Shown: positions 16,631 through 25,085, counted from the first letter of the stretch. The stretch is DNA of 64,000 nucleotides from Kordiimonadales bacterium IMCC3096 (GCA_016865035.1 CP018227.1:3439501-3503500); one strand, 5' to 3'. A program made the numbers and translations. Notes: a model not told the origin generated them from the sequence alone.

Positions 16631-18270
16631 ACGCGGAACGGCTTCTCGCCCTTTATGAGAAGGTGGCCGAGGCGCCCGACGCGGTTCCCCGCCTGCGCCG
16701 CTTCGTGATTGATATGTCCATCGCCGGGGGATTTACTAAAGGACGCGCTTCCTGGGCCAATCAGCCAATTGAAGACTGTTTAGATTCTCTCGATGACGGC
16801 AAATCGATACATCAAGGATGGAGCCCTCGCTGTGAAACGTTTCCGGCGAGCACCGCTGAAAATTGGGGCGTCCTAAAGACCACAGCTGTCCAAGATGGCT
16901 TCTTTCTCGAAGACGAGAACAAGGAGCTTCCGGACCACCTCTCGCCGAAGGAAAATCTCGAGATTTCGGCTGGCGATGTGTTGATGACATGTGCAGGACC
17001 GAGGGCTCGGTGCGGTGTTGCATGTTGGGTTCCAAGCGTCCGGCCCCGGTTGATGATCTCCGGCAAGATGTATCGATTTAGAGCGGACCAGTCGCAAATC
17101 TTCACGGAGTATCTGGCGCTCTTTCTGCGCTCTACCGAGGCATGGACTGCAATTGATGCCATGAAGACCGGCAGCAGCGAGAGTGGTTTGAATCTGACTA
17201 AGGACCGCTTTCGCAAGCTGAAGGTCTCTTTCGGTACTTTGGATGAGCAGCGGCAGATCTTGGCGAAGGTGGAGGAGCTTATGGCGCTGCTGGACCGGCT
17301 AGAGGCGGCCCGCAATGCGCGCGAGGCCACCCGCGACCGGCTGACTGCCGCCAGCCTCGCCCGCCTGACCGCGCCCGACACGGCCTCAGAGGACTTCCCA
17401 ACGAACGCCCGCTTCGCCCTCGCCACGCTCCCCGCCCTCACCACCCGCCTCGACCAGATCAAACCCCTCCGCCAGACCATCCTCAACCTCGCCGTCCGAG
17501 GCAAACTGGTGGAACAGGACCCGAACGACGTACCGGCGTCGGAATTGCTCGACAATCTGCATTCGGAATCCGGCAAGAAGAAAAAGACGGCGCGGACTTC
17601 GCCAGCGAAGCAGGGGGCGGAAATGCCGTTTGAATGCCCTCATGGCTGGGCTTGGGCTCAGGTCCGGCAAATTCTCGCCCCCGATCGAGACATTTCATAC
17701 GGCGTCATTAAGCTAGGCCCAGAACCTACGTCTGGCGGCGTTCCGACGCTTCGGTGCAGCGATGTCAGACCCGGTTTCATTGACCTCTCGGGTGTCCGAA
17801 AAGTCCAAGAGTCCATCGAAGCCGACTACGCAAGGACGCGCCTTGAGGGCGGTGAGGTTGTTATCAACATCCGTGGGACGCTCGGTGGCGTCGCACTGGT
17901 GCCCAACGATCTCAAGGGTCACAACGTCGCTCGAGAAGTTGCTGTCATCCCCATCGCGGCTGACCTCTCCGGGCCTTTCTTGGTCTACTTGATGCTCTCG
18001 CCCTACTTTTGGGATCACATCCAAAATAACCTTCGCGGGATCGCGTATAAGGGTCTCAACTTGGGGATCTTGCGGGATCTGCCCATCCCCCTCCCACCCC
18101 TCGCCGAACAACACCGCATCGAGGCCAAGGTCGATGCCCTCATGGCCCTCTGCGACCGGCTGGAGGCCGCCCTCACCACCACAGACACCACCCGCGCCCG
18201 CCTCCTCGAAGCCCTCCTCTACGAGGCCCTGGACCCGACTGCCGACGCGGTCACGCAGGCCGCGGAATGA
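16627..18270 (+). CDS. hsdS: Type I restriction enzyme, S (specificity) subunit
   Basis: The 547-residue protein has two target recognition domains (about 40-205 and 340-500), each followed by the family's conserved helical region: LDEQRQILAKVEELMALLDR near 201 and LAEQHRIEAKVDALMALCDR near 495. A central LRQTILNLAVRGKLVEQDPN block links them. The DNA of the first recognition domain is visibly less GC-rich than the flanking conserved parts, the usual sign of domain exchange between systems. Start ATG 16627 overlaps the hsdM stop. Its own stop overlaps the Fic start. Confidence 0.93.
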   Translation: MNAERLLALYEKVAEAPDAVPRLRRFVIDMSIAGGFTKGRASWANQPIEDCLDSLDDGKSIHQGWSPRCETFPASTAENWGVLKTTAVQDGFFLEDENKELPDHLSPKENLEISAGDVLMTCAGPRARCGVACWVPSVRPRLMISGKMYRFRADQSQIFTEYLALFLRSTEAWTAIDAMKTGSSESGLNLTKDRFRKLKVSFGTLDEQRQILAKVEELMALLDRLEAARNAREATRDRLTAASLARLTAPDTASEDFPTNARFALATLPALTTRLDQIKPLRQTILNLAVRGKLVEQDPNDVPASELLDNLHSESGKKKKTARTSPAKQGAEMPFECPHGWAWAQVRQILAPDRDISYGVIKLGPEPTSGGVPTLRCSDVRPGFIDLSGVRKVQESIEADYARTRLEGGEVVINIRGTLGGVALVPNDLKGHNVAREVAVIPIAADLSGPFLVYLMLSPYFWDHIQNNLRGIAYKGLNLGILRDLPIPLPPLAEQHRIEAKVDALMALCDRLEAALTTTDTTRARLLEALLYEALDPTADAVTQAAE

Positions 18271-19754
18271 AAGAAGAAAATGAAATGACAGAGCATCCGA
18301 TTTGGAACCCCAAAACCGGCATTACTGATCTCGAAGCCGATCCGGCCCAACTCAGCGCCTCGCAAATACCGGGCATCAAGGCGGTATGGACAGATCAGCG
18401 AAAGCGATTGAAGGGCTCTGCCCAGCTGTCCGATTTCACCGAAAAACTGAGCCGGGAATGGGCCATCGAGACCGGCGTCATTGAGAACCTCTATGAGATC
18501 GAACGGGGCGTTACCCAGACACTAATCGAGCGTGGCTTTCAGGCCGAACTTCTGAGCCATGGCTCGACCAACAAGCCGCGCGAGTATGTGATCCAGCTGC
18601 TGCGCGACCAAAAGGATGCGCTGGATGGGGTCTTCGATTTCGTGAAGAGTGACCGCACCCTTTCTGCGTCTTACATCAAGGAGCTGCACGCCGCGCTTCT
18701 GCGAAGCCAGGATACGACAGAGGGTCTGGACGCGCAGGGGCGACATGTTGACGTCCCCCTGATCAAGGGCGCCTGGAAGACGCAGGCAAATTACCCGGTG
18801 CGCGACGGCATTACATTCACTTACTGCCCCCCCGAGCACGTCGGCTCCGAAATGGATCGGTTGATCCAGATGCATGCGGAACATGTGGCGAAGTCTGTGC
18901 CAAGCGAGGTTCAGGCAGCTTGGCTGCACCATCGCTTCACCCAGATTCATCCCTTTCAGGATGGCAACGGGCGTGTTGCGCGAGCGATCGCGTCACTGGT
19001 CTTGGTTAAGGATGGCTTGTTCCCGCTGGTCGTGACACGGGATGACAAGCCAACCTACCTAGATGCGCTTGAGGCGGCGGACTCTGGCAATTTGATGCCG
19101 TTAATCGACCTCATCGCCAAATTGCAGATAAGCCAGTTCCGCAAAGCTTCAGCAATTTCCGAGTCTCTATTGGTCGAGGAGGATGTCCAGGCCGCGCTCG
19201 GAGGTCTACTCAAGGCCGCCGACAAGGTTGCCGCAGACCAGCTTGCTGCGCTGAGGGGGGTTTTCGATCTTGCTCACGTCGTCGAAGAAGATCTCAGTGA
19301 TCGGCTTGCTGCTATTGCGCCCACTGTCGCAACTGCGCTTCAACGAGTGAGCGATGGAGCGACGGCCTTCGTTACAAGGTCCAGTTCGGAGACGGACCAC
19401 TACTTCCGAGCACAGATCATCGACAATGCAAAAAACCACATAGGTTACTTCGCCGATACCGGCGAATACAGATCATGGGTGGCTCTCAACATGCGGTGGT
19501 CCCGTCGCGGTCAACTCGTGTTCGCGATTCATGGGATTAGCAAGCCGTTCAACGGAAGTCTCATTTGCGCGCCATTCCTTGAGTTCAAGGACACTGACGA
19601 AGAAGGGCAAATGCGGACCGCCTTGGTGCCGGTCACGGAGGAGGGCTTCGTTTTTTTCTACAACGAGAATAGAGAGCGCCTTCTGTCCCGCTTCAGGCCT
19701 TGGCGGGAGAACGTGCTCAAAGTGGCCCTCAAAGAACTGACTCAGAATTTGTAG
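18267..19754 (+). CDS. Fic-family AMP transferase with built-in inhibitory motif
   Basis: The 495-residue protein has the Fic core HPFQDGNGRVAR at residues about 228-239, with the catalytic His and the nucleotide-binding residues all present. The autoinhibition motif [S/T]xxxE[G/N] appears as TGVIEN near residue 69, before the core, which places it in the class II type. The last 230 residues are unrecognised. The ATG overlaps the hsdS stop by four bases (ATGA), so it is translated with the restriction operon. Fic enzymes usually add AMP to target proteins. A role in the restriction system, for example as a controller or second effector, is inference. Confidence 0.88.
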   Translation: MKEENEMTEHPIWNPKTGITDLEADPAQLSASQIPGIKAVWTDQRKRLKGSAQLSDFTEKLSREWAIETGVIENLYEIERGVTQTLIERGFQAELLSHGSTNKPREYVIQLLRDQKDALDGVFDFVKSDRTLSASYIKELHAALLRSQDTTEGLDAQGRHVDVPLIKGAWKTQANYPVRDGITFTYCPPEHVGSEMDRLIQMHAEHVAKSVPSEVQAAWLHHRFTQIHPFQDGNGRVARAIASLVLVKDGLFPLVVTRDDKPTYLDALEAADSGNLMPLIDLIAKLQISQFRKASAISESLLVEEDVQAALGGLLKAADKVAADQLAALRGVFDLAHVVEEDLSDRLAAIAPTVATALQRVSDGATAFVTRSSSETDHYFRAQIIDNAKNHIGYFADTGEYRSWVALNMRWSRRGQLVFAIHGISKPFNGSLICAPFLEFKDTDEEGQMRTALVPVTEEGFVFFYNENRERLLSRFRPWRENVLKVALKELTQNL

Positions 19755-20675
19755 ATGGGTATCAACCTCGTCATCGCCGTCACGGATGGCGACTGGTTCG
19801 ACATGCTGCGCCGGCAGCCGAATCTTGCCGAGGTTAATTTCTGGGCGCCGTCGGCGGCCAACTTCCGCGCCCTCCAGCCGGGTGAACTGTTCCTTTTTAA
19901 GCTACATGCACCGCGCAACGTGATCGTCGGCGGCGGCATCTTCGCCTACGCCAACGCGCTGCCGTGTTCGCTGGCCTGGGAAGCCTTTGGCGAGGCGAAC
20001 GGGGCTCGATCGGCGCAAGAGATGCGCGCCCGGATCGCGCGATACCGACGGGCCGATCCGGGCGATCGGAGCGATTTCGAGATTGGCTGCCGTATCCTGA
20101 CGCAGCCGTTCTTCTTCGCCGAGGCCGACTGGATTCCCGTCCCGCAAAGTTGGGCGCCGAATATTGTGTCTTTCAAGACCTACAATACCGGAGATGCGGA
20201 GGGGATCGCGCTTTGGGAAGCGGTGAACGAGCGGATGAACCGGCCAGACTTCCCCGGAATGGCCGAAGCCCAGGCTCGGTTCGGCGAGCCGCAGCTCATA
20301 CGGCCACGTCTCGGGCAAGGAGCGTTCCGGGTGCTCGTCACGGACACCTACAATCGCCGTTGCGCGATCACACGGGAGCGAACCCTTCCGGCGCTCGAAG
20401 CTGCGCACATCCGACCCTATGGCGATGGCGGCGCACACGAGGCGCAAAACGGGCTGTTGCTTCGGCGCGACATCCACAGCCTGTTCGACGCGGGCTATGT
20501 GACTGTGACGCCCGACCTGCATTTCGAGGTGAGCCGCCGTATCAAGGAGGAGTTCGACAACGGTCGGCATTACTATGAACTGCACGGGCAAACGATCCAC
20601 GCACCTGAAGATGCCTTGCGCCGCCCAGATGCAGAGGCGCTGCGCTGGCACAACGAACATGCTTATCGGGGGTGA
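19755..20675 (+). CDS. HNH endonuclease with PUA/EVE-like N-terminal domain
   Basis: The 306-residue protein starts directly after the Fic stop codon. Its C-terminal part is an HNH nuclease: RCAITRERTLPALEAAHI near 203-220, then NGLLLRRDIHSLFDAG near 230-245. The N-terminal 110 residues (DGDWFDMLRRQPNLAEVNFW, LQPGELFLFKLHAPRN, AWEAFGEANG) resemble PUA/EVE-type folds that read modified bases. That architecture is known in type IV, modification-dependent restriction enzymes. The domain call is by motif memory and should be checked by structure prediction. Position in the row supports a defence role. Confidence 0.75.
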   Translation: MGINLVIAVTDGDWFDMLRRQPNLAEVNFWAPSAANFRALQPGELFLFKLHAPRNVIVGGGIFAYANALPCSLAWEAFGEANGARSAQEMRARIARYRRADPGDRSDFEIGCRILTQPFFFAEADWIPVPQSWAPNIVSFKTYNTGDAEGIALWEAVNERMNRPDFPGMAEAQARFGEPQLIRPRLGQGAFRVLVTDTYNRRCAITRERTLPALEAAHIRPYGDGGAHEAQNGLLLRRDIHSLFDAGYVTVTPDLHFEVSRRIKEEFDNGRHYYELHGQTIHAPEDALRRPDAEALRWHNEHAYRG

Positions 20676-20684
20676 AACTTGAAC

Positions 20685-21548
20685 ATGTCACCCACCTTCG
20701 CCCGCACTATCGGCATCGACTACTCCGGCGCGGAAACGCCAACCGCAAGCCTGAAGGGCCTGCGCGTCTATCTGGCCGAGGGCGGCGGGCATCCTTTGGA
20801 AGTTCTGCCGCCGCCGAGTCCGCGCAAATACTGGACCAGGAAGGGCATCGCGGAATGGCTGGTCGAGCGGCTCGGCGAGGATGTGCCCACGTTGGTCGGC
20901 ATCGACCACGGCTTTTCCTTCCCGCTGCGCTATTTCGAGGTTCACGGGCTGTTGCCCGACTGGCCGACATTCCTGGACGATTTCCAGCGCCATTGGCCGA
21001 CCGATGAGGACCACACGTACGTTGATTTCGTGCGCAACGGTGCCGCCGGCAATGGTGCGGCGCGCACGGGAAATGCCCGCTGGCGGCGCTTGACCGAGGA
21101 AAGGGCCGGCGGTGCGAAATCGGTCTTTCACTTCGATGTGCAGGGCCAGGTGGCAAAATCTACCCACGCCGGGATGCCGTGGCTGCGATTCATTCGCCGT
21201 GAACTCGGCGACCGGGTTCATTTCTGGCCGTTCGACGGCTGGGACATGCCTCAAGGGAAGTCCGCCATCGCCGAAGTCTATCCCGCGCTGTGGAGCCGCG
21301 GCTTCGCCCGCGAGGGACGGACCGGCGACCAGCATGACGCCTATTCCATCGCCGCCTGGCTTTGGCGCGCCGATCGTGACGGCAGTCTTTCTGCTTTCCT
21401 CAAACCCGATCTTCCACCCGCCGAGCGGTCTGTGGCGCAGGTCGAGGGCTGGATCCTGGGTGTTCCAGGCTTGATCCGTTCGGGCGAAGGACGAGATGCT
21501 TCCGTCACCCCAAACGCTTGCGCCCCCAACGTGTTTAGGTTACACTAA
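20685..21548 (+). CDS. RNase H-fold-like protein of unknown function
   Basis: The 287-residue protein has four acidic positions in an order typical of RNase H-like folds (as in DUF429): TIGIDYSGAE near residue 8, VGIDHGFSFP near 70, AIAEVYPALW near 200, and DQHDAYSIAAWLW near 225. This suggests a metal-dependent nuclease or resolvase-like enzyme, but no member of this type is known to me with a proven activity. It follows the HNH gene after nine bases and ends six bases before the recombinase start. ATG 20685 is preferred over TTG 20679. It may be a third effector of the defence row. Confidence 0.6.
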   Translation: MSPTFARTIGIDYSGAETPTASLKGLRVYLAEGGGHPLEVLPPPSPRKYWTRKGIAEWLVERLGEDVPTLVGIDHGFSFPLRYFEVHGLLPDWPTFLDDFQRHWPTDEDHTYVDFVRNGAAGNGAARTGNARWRRLTEERAGGAKSVFHFDVQGQVAKSTHAGMPWLRFIRRELGDRVHFWPFDGWDMPQGKSAIAEVYPALWSRGFAREGRTGDQHDAYSIAAWLWRADRDGSLSAFLKPDLPPAERSVAQVEGWILGVPGLIRSGEGRDASVTPNACAPNVFRLH

Positions 21549-21553
21549 ACGGC

Positions 21554-23131
21554 ATGCCAGCCAGAACCCACACGCCGAAACCATCCGCCCCGCCGCCGAG
21601 CAAGCGGGCCGTGATCTATGCCCGCGTCTCCTCGAAGGAGCAGGAGAAGGAGGGCTACTCGATCCCGGCCCAGCTGAAGCTGCTGAAGGACTACGCCGCC
21701 GCCGAGGGCTTCACGGTCGCTAAGGACTATGTGGATGTGGAGACCGCCAAGCAGACCGGCCGAGGCGCTTTCGGCGAGATGGTGACTTGGCTGAGGGCGC
21801 ATCCCGATGTGCGGGTGATCCTTGTCGAGAAGACCGACCGGCTCTATCGCAACCTCAAGGACTGGGTGACGATCGACGAGCTGGACGCCGAGATCCACTT
21901 TCCGAAGGAAGGCGTGGTGCTGTCGCGCGAGTCTCGCTCTTCGGAAAAGTTCATGCACGGCATCAAGGTGCTGATGGCGAAGAACTACATCGACAACCTG
22001 TCCGAGGAGGCCCGCAAGGGCCAGCAGGAGAAGGCCGAGCAGGGCATTTGGCCAACGAAGACGCCGCTCGGCTACCTGAACGTCACCGGCCCGGACGGGC
22101 GCAAGGTCATCGCCGTCGATCCAGAGGTCGCCCCCATCGTCTCGAAGCTGTTCGAGTGGTACGCGACCGGCGAGTTTGCGTTGAAAGAGGTGGCCAAGAA
22201 GGCCCGCGCTGCTGGTCTCGTCTACAAGAAGAGCGGCGCGCCGGTTCCCACCAGCACCGTGCATTCGATCCTGCGCAATCGCCTTTACACCGGCTGGTTC
22301 GAGTGGAACGGCAAGCTCTATCAGGGCAAGCACGAGCCGCTGGTCTCGGTCGAGGCATGGGAGCGGGTGCAGGGCGTGATGGATGGCCGGAACGCCAGCA
22401 AGCATCGGCGCATGACCCACGACTTCGCCTTCTCGGGCCTGATCGCCTGCGCGCGCTGCGGCTGCTCGGTGGTCGGCGAGATCAAGAAGCAGAAATACAT
22501 CTACTATCACTGCACCGGCTACGCCGACAAATGCCGGGGCGAGCCCGCATCCTGTCGCCGCAAGTATGTGCGCGAGGAATTTCTGGAGCAGCAGTTCACC
22601 GCCATGCTCGGCCAGCTCCGGTTCGACGACGAGGTTCTGGACTGGGTGCGCGAGGCGCTGCACGCCAGCCATGCGGACGAACGCCACGAGCACGAGGAAG
22701 CGATCAAGCGGCTCCAGGCCGAGCACAGGCGGCTCGGCGAGCGGATCAGCGCCATGTATGTCGACAAGCTCGACGGCAAGATCGGCGGCGATTTCTTCGA
22801 CAAGATGGCGGGCGAATGGCGAGAGGAACAGCGCCGCTTGCAGCGCGACATCGACCGCCATGAGGAGGCCGAGCAGTCCTACATGGACGAGGGCATCCGG
22901 ATTCTCGAACTTGCCCGCAATGCTCAGGCGCTGTTCGAACGCCAGCCCGCCCGCGAAAAGCGCCGCCTGCTCAACTTCGTACTTTCGAACTGCTCTTGGG
23001 AGGATGGGGAGGTGGTCGCCACCTTCCGCCAACCCTTTGATCTCTTGGCGGAAACAACGGCCATTGCCGCCCGTTCAAGTGCAGGCATCGGCGGCACATC
23101 CGCGAAGAACGAGATTTGGCTGGGGGACTAG
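21554..23131 (+). CDS. Large serine recombinase (integrase of the element)
   Basis: The 525-residue protein has a serine resolvase catalytic domain (AVIYARVSSKEQEKEGYSIP, nucleophile probably Ser26; EKTDRLYRNLKDW near 98), then the recombinase domain and a zinc ribbon (CARCGC near 299 with two later Cys). A long coiled coil (about 375-460) follows, as in phage and element integrases. The stop codon TAG 23129-23131 lies inside the tRNA-Gln gene, so the attachment site is at the tRNA 3' end. It probably catalyses integration and excision of the segment to its left. Serine integrases using tRNA genes are less common than tyrosine integrases. Confidence 0.92.
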   Translation: MPARTHTPKPSAPPPSKRAVIYARVSSKEQEKEGYSIPAQLKLLKDYAAAEGFTVAKDYVDVETAKQTGRGAFGEMVTWLRAHPDVRVILVEKTDRLYRNLKDWVTIDELDAEIHFPKEGVVLSRESRSSEKFMHGIKVLMAKNYIDNLSEEARKGQQEKAEQGIWPTKTPLGYLNVTGPDGRKVIAVDPEVAPIVSKLFEWYATGEFALKEVAKKARAAGLVYKKSGAPVPTSTVHSILRNRLYTGWFEWNGKLYQGKHEPLVSVEAWERVQGVMDGRNASKHRRMTHDFAFSGLIACARCGCSVVGEIKKQKYIYYHCTGYADKCRGEPASCRRKYVREEFLEQQFTAMLGQLRFDDEVLDWVREALHASHADERHEHEEAIKRLQAEHRRLGERISAMYVDKLDGKIGGDFFDKMAGEWREEQRRLQRDIDRHEEAEQSYMDEGIRILELARNAQALFERQPAREKRRLLNFVLSNCSWEDGEVVATFRQPFDLLAETTAIAARSSAGIGGTSAKNEIWLGD

Positions 23132-23190
23132 GATTCGAACCTAGATTGACGGAGTCAGAGTCCGCTGTCCTACCATTAGACGATCCCCCA
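23117..23190 (-). tRNA. tRNA-Gln (anticodon CTG)
   Basis: The minus strand folds as a complete cloverleaf of 74 bases including an encoded CCA: a 7-pair acceptor stem (TGGGGGA with its complement at 23121-23127), a 4-pair D stem, a 5-pair anticodon stem, and a T arm with GGTTCGAATCC. The anticodon CTG (complement of 23156-23158) reads CAG codons. The discriminator base is G. The 3' half is overlapped by the serine recombinase gene on the other strand, while the promoter side is chromosomal, so the gene stays functional after integration. Confidence 0.95.
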
Positions 23191-23214
23191 GCAGGTGCCG
23201 TCAGGCAGGGCCGC

Positions 23215-23243
23215 TTCTTACGGCCCCGGAACCACGGTGTCAA
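23215..23243 (-). promoter_or_regulatory. Sigma-70 promoter of tRNA-Gln
   Basis: On the minus strand, TTGACA (23243-23238) is followed after 17 bases by TAAGAA (23220-23215). Transcription would start near 23208, about 18 bases before the mature 5' end of the tRNA. A perfect -35 at this position makes the call good although the -10 is weak. Confidence 0.65.
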
Positions 23244-23371
23244 CTGATGCAGCATGCGTTCTATGGACTTAACATTCCTGCGCTCCGGTTGGTATGTTGG
23301 CGGTTGGGTGATCTCATGTTTCACCGCTGCGCGTTCTGCGGCGGAGGAACCCAACAGGCGGGAGTTTACAG

Positions 23372-24370
23372 GTGTCAGGCGGGGTCTTTGATCGGCGACG
23401 GGAGCGGTGTTATGCGGCTGTCGATCTTGGCACCAACAACTGCCGTCTGCTGATCGCGCAGCCGTCAGGCGATTCCTTCCGTGTCGTCGATGCCTATTCG
23501 CGCATCGTGCGGCTGGGGGAAGGGGTCGCGGCCAGCGGCCACCTGCACGAAGCCGCGATTGACCGCACTATCGATGCCCTGAAGATCTGTGCCGACAAGA
23601 TCGCCCGTCGTGGTGTCTGGGACCTGCGCTGCGTCGCCACCGCCGCCTGCCGGGCCGCGGGCAATGCGGAAGGCTTTGTTGATCGCGTGCGCCGGGAGAC
23701 CGGGCTGCGCATCGACGTCATCGATGCGGAGGAGGAGGCGACGCTGGCGCTTTCGGGCTGCATGTCGCTGCTCAGTGGTCACGAGGGTCCGGCGCTGGTC
23801 TTCGATATCGGCGGCGGCAGCACGGAGTTCGCGCTGGCCCAGCCGCATGAGGGGCGGAGCCACCGCCTGTCGCGATTCGCCACCTTTCCTGTCGGCGTCG
23901 TCAATTTCGCGGAGGATTTCGGCGGTGACATCGTTGATGACGAGACCTATGCCGCCATGGTCGCCCGGGCGCGGGAGATCTTCTCCGGGTTTGCCAACTC
24001 GGTCGCCAGCGACTTCGATCTGAACGCGCTGAAGCTGGTCGGCACCTCCGGCACTGTCACCACACTGGCCGGGGTGTTCCTGAACCTGGTGCGCTATGAC
24101 CGCGCCGCCGTGGACGGGCTTTCGATCCCGTCCCGCCGGATGACGGAGATTTCCGGTCACCTGCAGCGTCTGTCGCTGACGGAGCGGGCGGAGCATCCCT
24201 GTGTCGGGCCGGGACGGGCCGATCTGGTGATCGGTGGCTGCGCCATCCTGCAGGCCATTCTGGACCTCTGGCCCGTACCGGACATCACGGTGGCGGACCG
24301 TGGCCTGCGCGAAGGCATCCTGCTGCGCCTGATGCGCGAAGACGCGGCCCTGATGGCCGCCGGAGACTGA
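23372..24370 (+). CDS. Ppx/GppA-family phosphatase
   Basis: The 332-residue protein is an exopolyphosphatase or guanosine pentaphosphate phosphatase of the sugar kinase/actin fold. Visible motifs are AAVDLGTNNCRLLIA near residue 15 (first phosphate loop), TAACRAAGNAEGF near 90, VFDIGGGSTEFAL near 142 (second loop), and LVGTSGTVTTLAGV near 225. It is cytosolic and acts on polyphosphate or pppGpp; which of the two cannot be told from motifs. GTG 23372 is used as start because GGGAG lies eight bases upstream. The rlmE gene follows after four bases, a common pairing in alphaproteobacteria. Confidence 0.9.
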   Translation: MSGGVFDRRRERCYAAVDLGTNNCRLLIAQPSGDSFRVVDAYSRIVRLGEGVAASGHLHEAAIDRTIDALKICADKIARRGVWDLRCVATAACRAAGNAEGFVDRVRRETGLRIDVIDAEEEATLALSGCMSLLSGHEGPALVFDIGGGSTEFALAQPHEGRSHRLSRFATFPVGVVNFAEDFGGDIVDDETYAAMVARAREIFSGFANSVASDFDLNALKLVGTSGTVTTLAGVFLNLVRYDRAAVDGLSIPSRRMTEISGHLQRLSLTERAEHPCVGPGRADLVIGGCAILQAILDLWPVPDITVADRGLREGILLRLMREDAALMAAGD

Positions 24371-24374
24371 CGCG

Positions 24375-25085
24375 ATGGCGAAGAGTACCGCAGGTCCGCC
24401 GGGGGGCGGACGCGATGTCACCAGGCGCGTGAAGACGGCGCGCGGCCGCAAGCTTTCGTCCACCCGCTGGCTGCAGCGGCAGTTGAATGATCCCTATGTC
24501 CAGGCTGCGAAGGCCGAAGGCTATCGCTCCCGTGCCGCCTTCAAGATCATCCAGCTGGATGAGCGTTTCAGCCTGTTCGCGAAGGGCCAGCGCATCGTCG
24601 ATCTGGGGGCCGCGCCCGGCGGCTGGTCGCAGATCGCGCGCAAGCGCATCGGTGACGGCGGCTCGGTGCTGGCGGTGGACATCCTGGAAATGGAACCCAT
24701 GAACGGAGTCGAGATGATGCAACTCGACTTCACGGAGGAGGGCGCGGACACCGAGGTCATGAACGCCCTCGGCGGGCAGGCCGACCTGGTGATCTGCGAC
24801 ATGGCGGCCCCGGCCACCGGTCACCGCCCCACCGATCACATCCGCATCGTCGCCATGGCCGAACTGGCCCACGACTTCGCCCGCCAGGTGCTGACACCCG
24901 GCGGCGGCTTCGTCGTCAAGCTGCTGCAGGGCGGCGGAGAGAATGATTTCCTGCTGCAGGTGAAACGCGACTTCAAGCAGGTCCGCTTTGCCAAGCCCGA
25001 CGCCAGCCGCAAGGACTCGGCGGAGAGCTATCTGGTGGCCCAGGGGTTCCGGGGATCGCAGGAGAGCGCGGCCGACGCGACCTAG
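24375..25085 (+). CDS. rlmE: 23S rRNA (uridine-2'-O-)-methyltransferase RlmE
   Basis: The 236-residue protein is an FtsJ/RrmJ-type enzyme that methylates U2552 of 23S rRNA in late large-subunit assembly. The K-D-K-E catalytic set is visible in YRSRAAFKIIQLDERF, ICDMAAPATGHRPTDHIR, FVVKLLQGGGE and SRKDSAESYLVAQGFRG. The AdoMet site is VDLGAAPGGWSQIA near residue 75. The first 30 residues are a basic, glycine-rich tail usual in alphaproteobacteria. It ends in a four-base overlap with the convergent gene on the other strand. Confidence 0.95.
   Translation: MAKSTAGPPGGGRDVTRRVKTARGRKLSSTRWLQRQLNDPYVQAAKAEGYRSRAAFKIIQLDERFSLFAKGQRIVDLGAAPGGWSQIARKRIGDGGSVLAVDILEMEPMNGVEMMQLDFTEEGADTEVMNALGGQADLVICDMAAPATGHRPTDHIRIVAMAELAHDFARQVLTPGGGFVVKLLQGGGENDFLLQVKRDFKQVRFAKPDASRKDSAESYLVAQGFRGSQESAADAT

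Larger units (their letters stand above)
3541..23131. mobile_element. Integrated genomic element carrying defence genes, inserted at tRNA-Gln
   Basis: The segment from just after the metallophosphoesterase gene to the 3' end of tRNA-Gln has the content of an integrative element. It carries a regulator/ImmA pair, primase-like and ATPase genes, small conserved mobile-element genes, a toxin-antitoxin pair, a restriction operon, and a large serine recombinase whose stop codon lies inside the tRNA gene. The right boundary is well supported. The left boundary is set only by where the core genes stop and AT content rises; I found no copy of the tRNA 3' end there. No relaxase or transfer gene is visible, so it is not a self-transmissible conjugative element as seen. 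Confidence 0.65.

Noticed and set aside
3541-23131. Classification as a self-transmissible conjugative element or complete prophage
   Set aside because: No relaxase, coupling protein, type IV secretion, capsid, portal, tail or lysis gene could be seen in the segment.
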